Shown here: positions 33,688-40,264 of the stretch, in pieces
Layout: each line of letters opens with the position of its first letter
Position numbering within the stretch: the first letter of the stretch is position 1
Source: an uncultured Collinsella sp.
GTDB lineage: Bacteria; Actinomycetota; Coriobacteriia; Coriobacteriales; Coriobacteriaceae
Reading direction: 5' to 3'
Assembly: GCA_902492755.1 (NCBI GenBank)
Contig: CABUNB010000021.1
Coordinates: forward strand, 1 to 40,264
Length of the DNA stretch: 40,264 nucleotides
Made by a program: the position numbers and the translations under genes
The notes under the pieces: generated by a model
Told to the model about the DNA's origin: nothing
The model's input: only the letters and a program-made list of their open reading frames with translations
The model's database searches: none

Positions 33688-34311
33688 TTATTTGGTTGTT
33701 AGGGTTAGTAGGTCGTTGGGGGTTTTGAGGTTGTAGGTGGCGTTTGGGATATCTTGGTGTGATCCCCATGCTGCTCGGGCAAAACTGACCCCTGCTGAAG
33801 TTGCGCATTGTTCGTCGTAGACGGTGTCGCCAACGTAGACGACGTTGCCAGGATTCGCGCCCGTACGCCGGAGATATTCGAGCATGGGAGCGGGTGCGGG
33901 TTTATGTTCGGTTGTGTCTTCGACGAGGATGATGTGCTCAAAATACTTATCGAAACCAAGGGGTGCAATATCTTTTGCGTATTCGTCGCGCGCACGTGAG
34001 GAGACGATGCCAAGTTTGCAGCCGCTATCGGCGAGTGTTGCGATGACTTCAAGCAAGCCTGGAAACACGCTGATGGTGCTTTTAAAGCTGGCGGCAACTT
34101 GGCACCAGCGATCCAACGTTGCCTGCGAGTAGATCCCAAGTTTCTCAAGGGCATCCTTGCCGGGTATGCCGAGGGCAAAGTCAAGCTCGTGTCGGGGAAG
34201 CGTTTTGCTGGTCTCTTCTTGGACAATCTGGACAAGCGATGACAGAACGCTTTCTTCTGTATCTGCCAATGTCCCATCAACGTCAAATACGATATGGTCA
34301 AAGTGCTTCAT
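33688..34311 (-). CDS. HAD-superfamily phosphatase (Gph/PGP-like)
   Basis: 207 aa. Motif I FDVDGTLAD (nucleophile Asp ~10, Asp ~12), motif II SS in GIVSSRARDEY, motif III Lys in EHKPAPAPM, motif IV VYVGDTVYDEQ. The helical cap after motif I places it with phosphoglycolate phosphatase/beta-phosphoglucomutase-like enzymes; the substrate cannot be told. GAGGAG lies 7 bp before ATG 34311. Downstream of the AraC gene on the same strand with 56 bp between, so they may be cotranscribed. Confidence 0.87.
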   Translation of the reverse strand: MKHFDHIVFDVDGTLADTEESVLSSLVQIVQEETSKTLPRHELDFALGIPGKDALEKLGIYSQATLDRWCQVAASFKSTISVFPGLLEVIATLADSGCKLGIVSSRARDEYAKDIAPLGFDKYFEHIILVEDTTEHKPAPAPMLEYLRRTGANPGNVVYVGDTVYDEQCATSAGVSFARAAWGSHQDIPNATYNLKTPNDLLTLTTK

Positions 34312-34367
34312 ATGACTGCTCCTCTCTGTTGTTTGCCTGCAAGTTTGATGCAGTGACAGAAGAAGGG

Positions 34368-35306
34368 CTAGCGGGATTTCTGCCTGGTGCTATCGAGATT
34401 CTGCCTCGCTGCTCGATAGCTCGAAGGAGTGCATCCCATTTGTTCTTTAAATACCTGGCCAAGATGGCTTGCTGTCGCAAAGCCGCATTGGCGCGCGATT
34501 GTCTGGACCGTTCGCGTGGTGTGTGCCAAAAGTTCGCAAGCACGGTTTACGCGGTATGCGCGCAGATATGTCGCCGGGGTCGTTCCTGCGCAAGCTTCGA
34601 TAATGCGGTAACACTCTCTTTCGCTTACGCCGGCTGCAGATGCCATCTGGGGCACATCTATAGCGGCTGCATAGTTTGCGTGGATATAGTCCAGGATTGC
34701 CTTGAACTGTACGTCGCGGTTGGTCATCCAAGAGGCGTTGTCGGAGGAAAAGAGCGGTTCGGCCTTGGCGTAAATCTGAATCCAGAGCTCTGACAAGCTA
34801 TTCCGAAGCGCCATCTCGTTCTGCGGCCGTTGAAGGTCGTGGTTAAAGGAACTCTTTAGCAAATCGATAAAGGGCATATCGTCGGGGTTGGTGGGCGACC
34901 ATTTGAGCACATCGACGCCTCGACATTGAAGTAATGGATTGATGTAGCGCTTTTGGAGACGTCCCGCGGGATCGCCGAGCATCGACGGCTGAAAGATATG
35001 CAGCATTTGAATGGCTGGCGCCGAATTGGGCGATTGCAGCGTGCTGTGCAAAACGCCGCCGTTGATAAAGCCGGCGGACCCTTCCTCAAAGCGTACGTGC
35101 TCATGAGCCGCGCGCGTTCGATAGTCAATCGCTCCCTGCTCCATGTAGAAAAGCTCAACTTCGGAATGCCAGTGCCAGGGGACGGAATTGCCCGGATAGC
35201 GAGCGAATTCTGCGCGTTCGGCAATATAAGGCCAGTCTTCGGCGGTCTCGGGAAACGCTTCCTCGCGTCCTCCGCGGTGCAATTCTATGTGATCCATGTT
35301 TCGCAT
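34368..35306 (-). CDS. AraC-family transcriptional regulator
   Basis: 312 aa. The N-terminal cupin-like sensor has PWHWHSEVELFYMEQG (~43-58), the usual sugar-sensing barrel start. The C-terminal double HTH occupies ~195-300: MASAAGVSERECYRII and TIARQCGFATASHLGQVFKEQMGCTPSSYR. No strong binding site precedes either ATG 35306 or ATG 35297 (MDHIELHR). The partner gene is unclear; the HAD gene downstream is the nearest candidate. No sugar transporter lies adjacent. Confidence 0.87.
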   Translation of the reverse strand: MRNMDHIELHRGGREEAFPETAEDWPYIAERAEFARYPGNSVPWHWHSEVELFYMEQGAIDYRTRAAHEHVRFEEGSAGFINGGVLHSTLQSPNSAPAIQMLHIFQPSMLGDPAGRLQKRYINPLLQCRGVDVLKWSPTNPDDMPFIDLLKSSFNHDLQRPQNEMALRNSLSELWIQIYAKAEPLFSSDNASWMTNRDVQFKAILDYIHANYAAAIDVPQMASAAGVSERECYRIIEACAGTTPATYLRAYRVNRACELLAHTTRTVQTIARQCGFATASHLGQVFKEQMGCTPSSYRAARQNLDSTRQKSR

Positions 35307-35331
35307 GGCATCAGTATAAAGCGCGATGGGC

Positions 35332-35541
35332 TTAGATTGCTCTTGCCTGTTCGGGGAACGCCTTGTCTAGGGATGCTTGGAGTTTTTCGAAGGATGCTCG
35401 CAAGTTGAGGCCCTGATTAGTTGAGCGTTTGGCTTTTGTGGTGGGGGAGTCGAGGAGACCGTCTCTCTGTGTCGGGGGGAAGGAGAAAAGGTTTGCATGT
35501 TTTAGGGATGGCTGCTGTGCTGCGTCATTGGAGGAATACAT
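35332..35541 (-). CDS. small hypothetical protein
   Basis: 69 aa, unrecognised. The sequence is polar, without hydrophobic segments, and ends in a possible amphipathic helix LRASFEKLQASLDKAF. GAGGAGG precedes the ATG, somewhat far at 10 bp. A minus-strand open frame ending DLAAHPVRNLLVDIEEAA stops 2 bp upstream and lacks a start, so this spot may hold the remains of a decayed gene pair. No plus-strand alternative looks better. Confidence 0.35.
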   Translation of the reverse strand: MYSSNDAAQQPSLKHANLFSFPPTQRDGLLDSPTTKAKRSTNQGLNLRASFEKLQASLDKAFPEQARAI

Positions 35542-35794
35542 GCTTATGCGGCCTCCTCGATGTCCACCAAAAGGTTGCGCACGGGGTGTGCTGCTAGGTC
35601 CCGTGCGTTGGCAGTATTATGCCGCGGCTGTTGCAAAGAAGCGCTAAAGAAAGGCTTAATGAGGTTTGCGATTACGGTGAAACCGCAGGTCAAAGCTATC
35701 GAGTAACACTCTTGAAAGGTTTTGAGCTTAAGGGCTTTCTAAGGTTTGTGGCACGGATGTGGCGCGGGCGTGTGGGGTCTGTGAATGGCTCGTT

Positions 35795-36781
35795 CTAGCG
35801 CTGCGGCTCTGCGGCTCGCACCGTTTTGATGACCTGTTCCATCGTGGCGTCGATGCGGTCCTTTTTGAGTTCGCATTCCCAGATAGTTATGGGTGTCCAG
35901 CCCATTTCGGTGAGCGCTGCCACGGCAGCGCGGTCGCGCTCGACGTTGCGACGGAACTTTGCTTCCCAAAACTCAACGTTGCGCTTGGGCTGGCTGGGGT
36001 TGCACTTGGGGCAGCGGTGCCAAAAGCAGCCGTTGACGAAGATGGCGATCTTGCGGCCGGGGAAGGCGATGTCGGGCTTGCCGGGGACCTTCCATTCCAG
36101 GCGATAGCCCGTAAGGCCCGCGGCGCGCAGGCGCTGGCGAACGAGCAGCTCGGGCTTGGTGTTGGCGCGCTTGTTGCCCTTCATGGACTTTTTGATGGCG
36201 GCGCGACGGCGCACTAGTTCACGCTCGTCGGCGGAGAGGTCCGAGGTGTCGACGCCGTCGAGCAGGCCGGGCTTGGTGCGCTTTTTGGAGCGGCGCATGG
36301 TTTTGCGCTTGGGCTTGGTGGTGGGTTTGTCGGCCGTAGTGGCCTCAGCGTCATCGGCGGCGCTTGCCTCGAGCCGGTCTTCCTTCAGCTCAATCAGGGC
36401 ATCAATGAGCCCCTTGTCGGCGGGCATCCACTCAACGGTGGCAAGCGAGGTGCGTGGAATCCAGCGGATATCGAGCTGACGGTCGTGCTTCTGGGGCTCG
36501 TCGGATTCATCGGCGAGCGAGCAGTAGTAACACTCCATCGAAAGATGAAAATCGGGGTAGTCGTACTCAACGGTATAGAAATCGCGCAGGTTGGTGACCT
36601 TTACCTGCAGCTCTTCCATAAGTTCGCGGCGCACGGCGTCTTCGGGCGTCTCGCCACGCATGAGCTTGCCGCCCGGAAACTCCCAAAGCCCCTGCATGTC
36701 GCCGTAGCCGCGCTGCACGGCCAGCAGCTCGTCGGATCCTTCCTTGCGAATGATCCCAGCAGCAACATGAACGGTCTTCAA
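35795..36781 (-). CDS. Nudix hydrolase - Vsr mismatch endonuclease fusion
   Basis: About 328 aa. Residues ~1-130 are a Nudix NTP pyrophosphohydrolase: AVQRGYGDMQGLWEFPGG, with Nudix box from Gly ~38 to Glu ~57 (GKLMRGE, RRELMEEL; the usual Gly after EEL is Gln), then VEYDYPDFHLSM. A Lys/Arg- and Ala-rich linker (~135-190) joins a full Vsr domain (~195-328): NTKPELLVRQRLRAAG, PGKPDIAFPGRK with Asp ~237, FVNGCFWHRCPKC and IWECELKKD. Vsr nicks T:G mismatches from deaminated 5-methylcytosine. I chose TTG 36781 because AAGGA lies 6 bp upstream; further upstream the frame is antisense to the ABC gene. No cytosine methyltransferase gene is in the window. Confidence 0.85.
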   Translation of the reverse strand: MKTVHVAAGIIRKEGSDELLAVQRGYGDMQGLWEFPGGKLMRGETPEDAVRRELMEELQVKVTNLRDFYTVEYDYPDFHLSMECYYCSLADESDEPQKHDRQLDIRWIPRTSLATVEWMPADKGLIDALIELKEDRLEASAADDAEATTADKPTTKPKRKTMRRSKKRTKPGLLDGVDTSDLSADERELVRRRAAIKKSMKGNKRANTKPELLVRQRLRAAGLTGYRLEWKVPGKPDIAFPGRKIAIFVNGCFWHRCPKCNPSQPKRNVEFWEAKFRRNVERDRAAVAALTEMGWTPITIWECELKKDRIDATMEQVIKTVRAAEPQR

Positions 36782-36828
36782 CAGGAGTCCTTCCTCAACA
36801 TCAATACGTAACAGGGTGGCTACCCGTA

Positions 36829-36846
36829 CCTTACACAACGGTAAGG
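36829..36846. promoter_or_regulatory. inverted repeat upstream of the ABC exporter
   Basis: CCTTAC and GTAAGG arms (perfect, 6-bp gap) are followed by a further GTAAG at 36852-36856. They lie in the divergent region between the Nudix-Vsr gene and the ABC operon, a plausible response-regulator site. Confidence 0.4.
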
Positions 36847-36929
36847 CAAGCGTAAGCCATATCGATGGTAGCCGACTCGTCTCCTTGCGACTATAGATGC
36901 CGTAGACTAATCGCAAGAAAGGACTCGGT

Positions 36930-37715
36930 ATGCAAACCATGCAAGCGGCGACTCCGGTACTGGAGGTCGCGCATCTCGAAAAGGTATACGGCGCACTGGG
37001 CAACGTGACCCGCGCGCTCAACGACGTCAACTTTACCGTCAACCGCGGCGAGTTCGTGGGTATCATGGGTGCCTCGGGCTCGGGTAAGTCGACGCTGCTC
37101 AACTGCGTGTCGACCATCGATAGCGCCACGAGCGGCACCATCCGCATCAACGGCCAGGATGTGACGCGCATGAAGCAGGCCAAGCTCTCGCAGTTTCGCC
37201 GCGAGGAGCTGGGCTTTATCTTCCAGGACTCTAACCTGCTCGACACGCTCACGGCGCGCGAGAACATTGCCCTGCCGCTCACCATCGCCCGCACAAACTC
37301 GGCAGAGATCTCGACCCGCGTGCAGGATGTGGCAGCGCGCCTGTCTATCAGTCAGGTGCTCGACAAGTATCCCTACCAGATGTCCGGCGGTCAGCAACAG
37401 CGCGTTGCCGCGGCTCGCGCGCTCGTCACCGACCCCACCATGATTATGGCCGACGAGCCCACCGGCGCCCTCGATTCCAAGAGCGCTCGCCTGCTGCTCG
37501 AGAGCCTGGAGGCCCTTAACCGCCGTCTGCGCGCCACCGTGCTCATGGTCACGCACGACAGCTTTGCCGCCAGCTACACGAGCCGTGTGCTGTTTATTCG
37601 CGACGGCAAGATCTTCACCGAGCTGCGCCGCGGCGACACCGACCGCCGAGAGTTCTTCGACCGCATTATGGAGGTCGTTGCCATGATGGGCGGTGAGGGC
37701 TCCGATGCTCTGTAA
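36930..37715 (+). CDS. ABC transporter ATP-binding protein (BceA/MacB type)
   Basis: 261 aa. Walker A GASGSGKST (~49-57), Q-loop FQDSN, signature MSGGQQQRVA (~151-160), Walker B MIMADEPTG (~171-179) and H-loop THD. The family exports or removes peptide antibiotics and lipids with an FtsX-like permease. AAAGGA precedes the ATG. It overlaps the permease gene by 11 bp, so the two are coupled. No sensor kinase or response regulator of the Bce type lies in the window. Confidence 0.92.
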   Translation: MQTMQAATPVLEVAHLEKVYGALGNVTRALNDVNFTVNRGEFVGIMGASGSGKSTLLNCVSTIDSATSGTIRINGQDVTRMKQAKLSQFRREELGFIFQDSNLLDTLTARENIALPLTIARTNSAEISTRVQDVAARLSISQVLDKYPYQMSGGQQQRVAAARALVTDPTMIMADEPTGALDSKSARLLLESLEALNRRLRATVLMVTHDSFAASYTSRVLFIRDGKIFTELRRGDTDRREFFDRIMEVVAMMGGEGSDAL

Positions 37716-39906
37716 ACTCGCTTGGGGCAACGTCCGCCGCGCCGGTCGCGACTACCTCGTTTACCTTTTGACGCTCACCCTGGGCGTCACGGTCTTCTAT
37801 GCCTTTAACACCGTCTCGATGCAGGTCGACATCGCCGGAATCGATGAAGAGGGCTTGGCGCAGGTTATGGGCAGCATGCTCGGCTACCTGACGTACTTTT
37901 TGGCCGGTGTCATGGCCTTTTTGATGGTGTATGCCAATAACTTCATCATGAAACGCCGCAAAAAGGAGTTTGGCCTGTACCAGGTGCTCGGCATGGGGCG
38001 CGGGCGCGTCGCCACGATCATGGCGCTCGAGACCGTGATCGTTTCGGTCGGCGCCTTTGTCGCCGGCATTGTGCTGGGCGTGGGGCTCTCCCAGCTCATG
38101 ACGTTCTTTACGGCCTCGCTCTTTAAGACACAGATCGCCAATTTCCACTTCTTTTTCTCGGTGCATGCGTTCAATCTGACCCTTGCCTGCATGCTCGTGA
38201 TGTTCGTACTCACGCTACTGCTGAACCTTCGCGCCGTGCGTCGTACCAAACTCATCGAGCTTATGGGTGCCGAGCGTCGCAACGAGAGCATCAAGACACG
38301 CAACCCCTGGATCGCGATTGCCATCTTTGCCGTGGGCGTGGTGCTGGTGGGCGTTGCTTATTGCCGCCTGCTGCGCGACGGCTTTCCACTCACCGCGACG
38401 GGCGATAAGCTGGAACAGGCAATGATGCAGTTCGGCATCACCACGGCTATGGTCACGGCGGGCACCTTTGCACTGTTCTGGGGTCTTTCGGGCATGCTCA
38501 TCAAGCTGCTACAGAGTCTGCGCAGTGTGTATTGGCGCGGTCTCAACATGTTTACCGTGCGCCAGCTTTCGGCCAAGGTCAATACGGTGTGCTTTTCGAT
38601 GGGCGTCATCGCGATGATTCTGTTTTTGGCCATTACCTCGGTGACCTGCGGTATGTCGATTGCCAACGTGATGAACGAGAATCTGGAGCGCTATAACCCT
38701 GTTGACGTGTCTCAGACGTATGTCTATTACACGCCCGAAACGCTCGACTACTACAAGCAGTATGTCAATCCGTCTGAGGCCGATCGCATGGTGCTGGCCG
38801 ATGCAACGGTCGATTTGTACGCTGCATGGCATGGCGAGCGCAAGTCGGCGGACAACAACGACGAGACCGGCAAGAAGGTCAATATCGCTGATGTTGCTGG
38901 TGAGCATGTGCAGATCGATTCGTATCTGAGTTACCCGCTTGGCGGCTCGGGCCCCTCGGTGGTGGCAGGCGAGATGTGCAAGACCATGGGCGAAAAGCTT
39001 CCCAAGGCGCTCGAGGGCAGCAATGCCGATGATATGGGCCTGTTTGTGACGCCGGCGAGCCAGTACAACAAACTGCGCCAGATGATGGGCGAGGAGCCGG
39101 TGAGCATTGGCCGCGACCAGTACGTGCTTACGTGTGATATGGGCGGCGAGCTGGGCGACCTGTACACCAAATACATGGCCGGCGGCTATACCCTCACCTT
39201 GGGCGGGCATACGCTCAAGCCCGCAACCGATAAGTCGGACGAAGACACGGCGGCCATCGCCAACTCGGCGATGGGCAGCAATCCCGGTACCGTGGTCGTA
39301 GCCGATGAGCTGTTGTCCCAACTTAATCTGCAGCCGTCTTCCAGTAATCTGCTCGTTAACTACAAACAGGGGATGGATACGATCGAGGCAGACGAGAGCA
39401 TTAAATACACCTTGCTCGATAATCTGCTCGTTGACGGCAAGGAGCCTGGGTCGTGGGGAGTCTTCATCACACGTTCCGAGATGTACACGCAAGCAGCGCA
39501 GATGAACGGCATGATTAGCTATCTGGCCATCTACATTGGCTTTGTACTGGTCGTTGCGTGCGCGGCGATTCTGTCGATCCAGCAGCTCTCCAATGTGGCC
39601 GACGGCAGCCGCAGCTATCGTGTGCTGGCACAGATCGGCTGTGACGACCGTCAGATCCGGCATTCGGTGATGGCGCAGCAAGCGGTGTTCTTTCTGTTCC
39701 CGCTGGCAGTGGGCCTGGCGCACTCCTTTGTGGCGCTCAAGGTGATTATCGAGCTGGTGAGCATATTCGGAGATATGAGCATCGGCGGCACCGTGGGCCT
39801 CACCTGTGCGATCTTCCTGGCGGCCTACGGCGGCTACTTCCTGGTGACCTACCTCATGAGCACCGGCATGGTGCAAGCTGCCATCGCCACCCGCTACAGC
39901 GAGTAA
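37705..39906 (+). CDS. FtsX-like ABC permease (BceB type)
   Basis: About 733 aa. Helices near the N-terminus (~16-40, 55-75, 105-135, 148-172), then ~195-220, 235-262 and ~285-310; a large extracytoplasmic domain spans about 315-605, and three further helices end the protein (IYIGFVLVVACAAILSIQQ, FLFPLAVGLAHSFVALKV, the last ~40 residues). This ten-helix layout with one large loop is that of BceB bacitracin-sensing permeases. I chose ATG 37705 (MLCKLAWGNVRRA), with GGTGAGGG upstream; the substrate is unknown. Confidence 0.9.
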   Translation: MLCKLAWGNVRRAGRDYLVYLLTLTLGVTVFYAFNTVSMQVDIAGIDEEGLAQVMGSMLGYLTYFLAGVMAFLMVYANNFIMKRRKKEFGLYQVLGMGRGRVATIMALETVIVSVGAFVAGIVLGVGLSQLMTFFTASLFKTQIANFHFFFSVHAFNLTLACMLVMFVLTLLLNLRAVRRTKLIELMGAERRNESIKTRNPWIAIAIFAVGVVLVGVAYCRLLRDGFPLTATGDKLEQAMMQFGITTAMVTAGTFALFWGLSGMLIKLLQSLRSVYWRGLNMFTVRQLSAKVNTVCFSMGVIAMILFLAITSVTCGMSIANVMNENLERYNPVDVSQTYVYYTPETLDYYKQYVNPSEADRMVLADATVDLYAAWHGERKSADNNDETGKKVNIADVAGEHVQIDSYLSYPLGGSGPSVVAGEMCKTMGEKLPKALEGSNADDMGLFVTPASQYNKLRQMMGEEPVSIGRDQYVLTCDMGGELGDLYTKYMAGGYTLTLGGHTLKPATDKSDEDTAAIANSAMGSNPGTVVVADELLSQLNLQPSSSNLLVNYKQGMDTIEADESIKYTLLDNLLVDGKEPGSWGVFITRSEMYTQAAQMNGMISYLAIYIGFVLVVACAAILSIQQLSNVADGSRSYRVLAQIGCDDRQIRHSVMAQQAVFFLFPLAVGLAHSFVALKVIIELVSIFGDMSIGGTVGLTCAIFLAAYGGYFLVTYLMSTGMVQAAIATRYSE

Positions 39907-39944
39907 CAAGCGGACAAAACCGTCGCAAAACCAACGCAAACAAC

Positions 39945-39985
39945 CGCCGCGAAGGGAGTCCAGCCCCCCTTCGCGGCGTTTTTTT
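39945..39985 (+). terminator. terminator of the ABC exporter operon
   Basis: CGCCGCGAAGGG pairs with CCCTTCGCGGCG and is followed by TTTTTTTG. Confidence 0.93.
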
Positions 39986-40084
39986 GTCTGACTGATGAGT
40001 CTCAAGGCCAAGTGAGTAGACTTTTTTGGATCTGTCGAGCACATCGCGGGTGGCGCCCAATAAAACCGACGCTCCTATAAGTTG

Positions 40085-40264
40085 TCAAGAGGCAGTTTGC
40101 GGGAGCGCTCCCTGCAATTCGCACAGGAGCTCGTAATACATCCTCTCCAGTTTCGTCGACCGCCGTCTCCCATGTTCCAGGTGCCCGAGTGTGGCTGCGG
40201 ACAGGCCGAGCTCCGCGGCGGCCTGCCTCTGGGTCACCCGCATCGCCTTGCGCATCTTCGCGAG
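40085..40264 (-). CDS. XRE-type HTH regulator, C-terminal part (runs off the window)
   Basis: 59 residues up to the stop at 40085; the start lies beyond the right edge. The frame encodes RKAMRVTQRQAAAELGLSAATLGHLEHGRR in two overlapping helices, a standard HTH_3 pattern (TQRQAAAELGLSAATLGHLE), followed by KLERMYYELLCEL. Too short to tell whether it is a phage repressor, an antitoxin or a housekeeping regulator. Confidence 0.75.
   Translation of the reverse strand, partial: LAKMRKAMRVTQRQAAAELGLSAATLGHLEHGRRRSTKLERMYYELLCELQGALPQTAS

Noticed and set aside
33401..33808. 135-codon minus-strand open frame with repeated TRA(M/I)EQDGLGGS
   Set aside because: It is a translation of the 105-bp DNA repeats, and it overlaps the HAD gene out of frame.
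36782..37294. N-terminal extension of the Nudix-Vsr frame to a 499-residue protein
   Set aside because: The extra part is antisense to the ABC ATPase gene and its promoter; a TTG start with a good binding site lies at 36781.

Overview
The window looks like a chromosomal stretch of a Coriobacteriia gut anaerobe, most probably Collinsella. The reasons are the high GC content, actinobacterial codon use, a complete lactose-PTS / tagatose-6-phosphate pathway, many LacI-type regulators and a flavodiiron protein. The genus is inferred from gene content; no rRNA is present. Nearly everything between 0.3 and 33 kb handles lactose and galactose.

Left part (0.3-18.7 kb). galM (-) and a DeoR/LacR-like regulator (+) are followed by a Fic protein gene under a large inverted-repeat operator. 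Then come three paralogous lactose modules. Each has a fused PTS EIICB (LacE type) and a GH1 6-phospho-beta-galactosidase (LacG type) on the minus strand, with a divergent LacI-family repressor gene on the plus strand. Modules 1 and 3 run lacE-lacG; module 2 runs lacG-lacE. A single EIIA gene (lacF) at 18.9 kb is the only EIIA seen and probably serves all three.

Middle (19.4-33.3 kb). An unknown membrane protein is followed by lacA-lacB-lacX-lacC (galactose-6-P isomerase, sugar epimerase, tagatose-6-P kinase). An AAA/DUF4143 ATPase gene between short direct repeats separates these from the Leloir genes galK-galT with their own divergent LacI regulator. Next are a flavodiiron protein gene and a DeoR regulator divergent from a class II GatY/KbaY-like aldolase, which probably replaces the absent LacD. 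Lactose can therefore enter as lactose-6-P and leave as triose phosphates, while free galactose can go through GalM/GalK/GalT.

Right part (33.3-40.3 kb). A repeat-rich spacer is followed by a minus-strand group: HAD phosphatase, AraC regulator, a small unknown ORF and a Nudix-Vsr fusion. A BceAB-like ABC exporter lies on the plus strand, and the window ends inside an XRE-type HTH gene.

Beyond the genes, four features stand out. (1) The four LacI regulators each sit beside a distinct variant of one operator, ATGnnnACGTnnnCAT. (2) A second motif, two TGTT half-sites 10 bp apart (TGTTCGATATTGTTCG), links deoR1, lacF, lacA and two of the lac modules. (3) A 57-bp palindromic unit, repeated every ~80 bp in arrays of 2-3, lies downstream of all three lac modules. 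(4) A 145-bp element with perfect 34-bp inverted ends, plus 105-bp tandem repeats, follows the aldolase gene.
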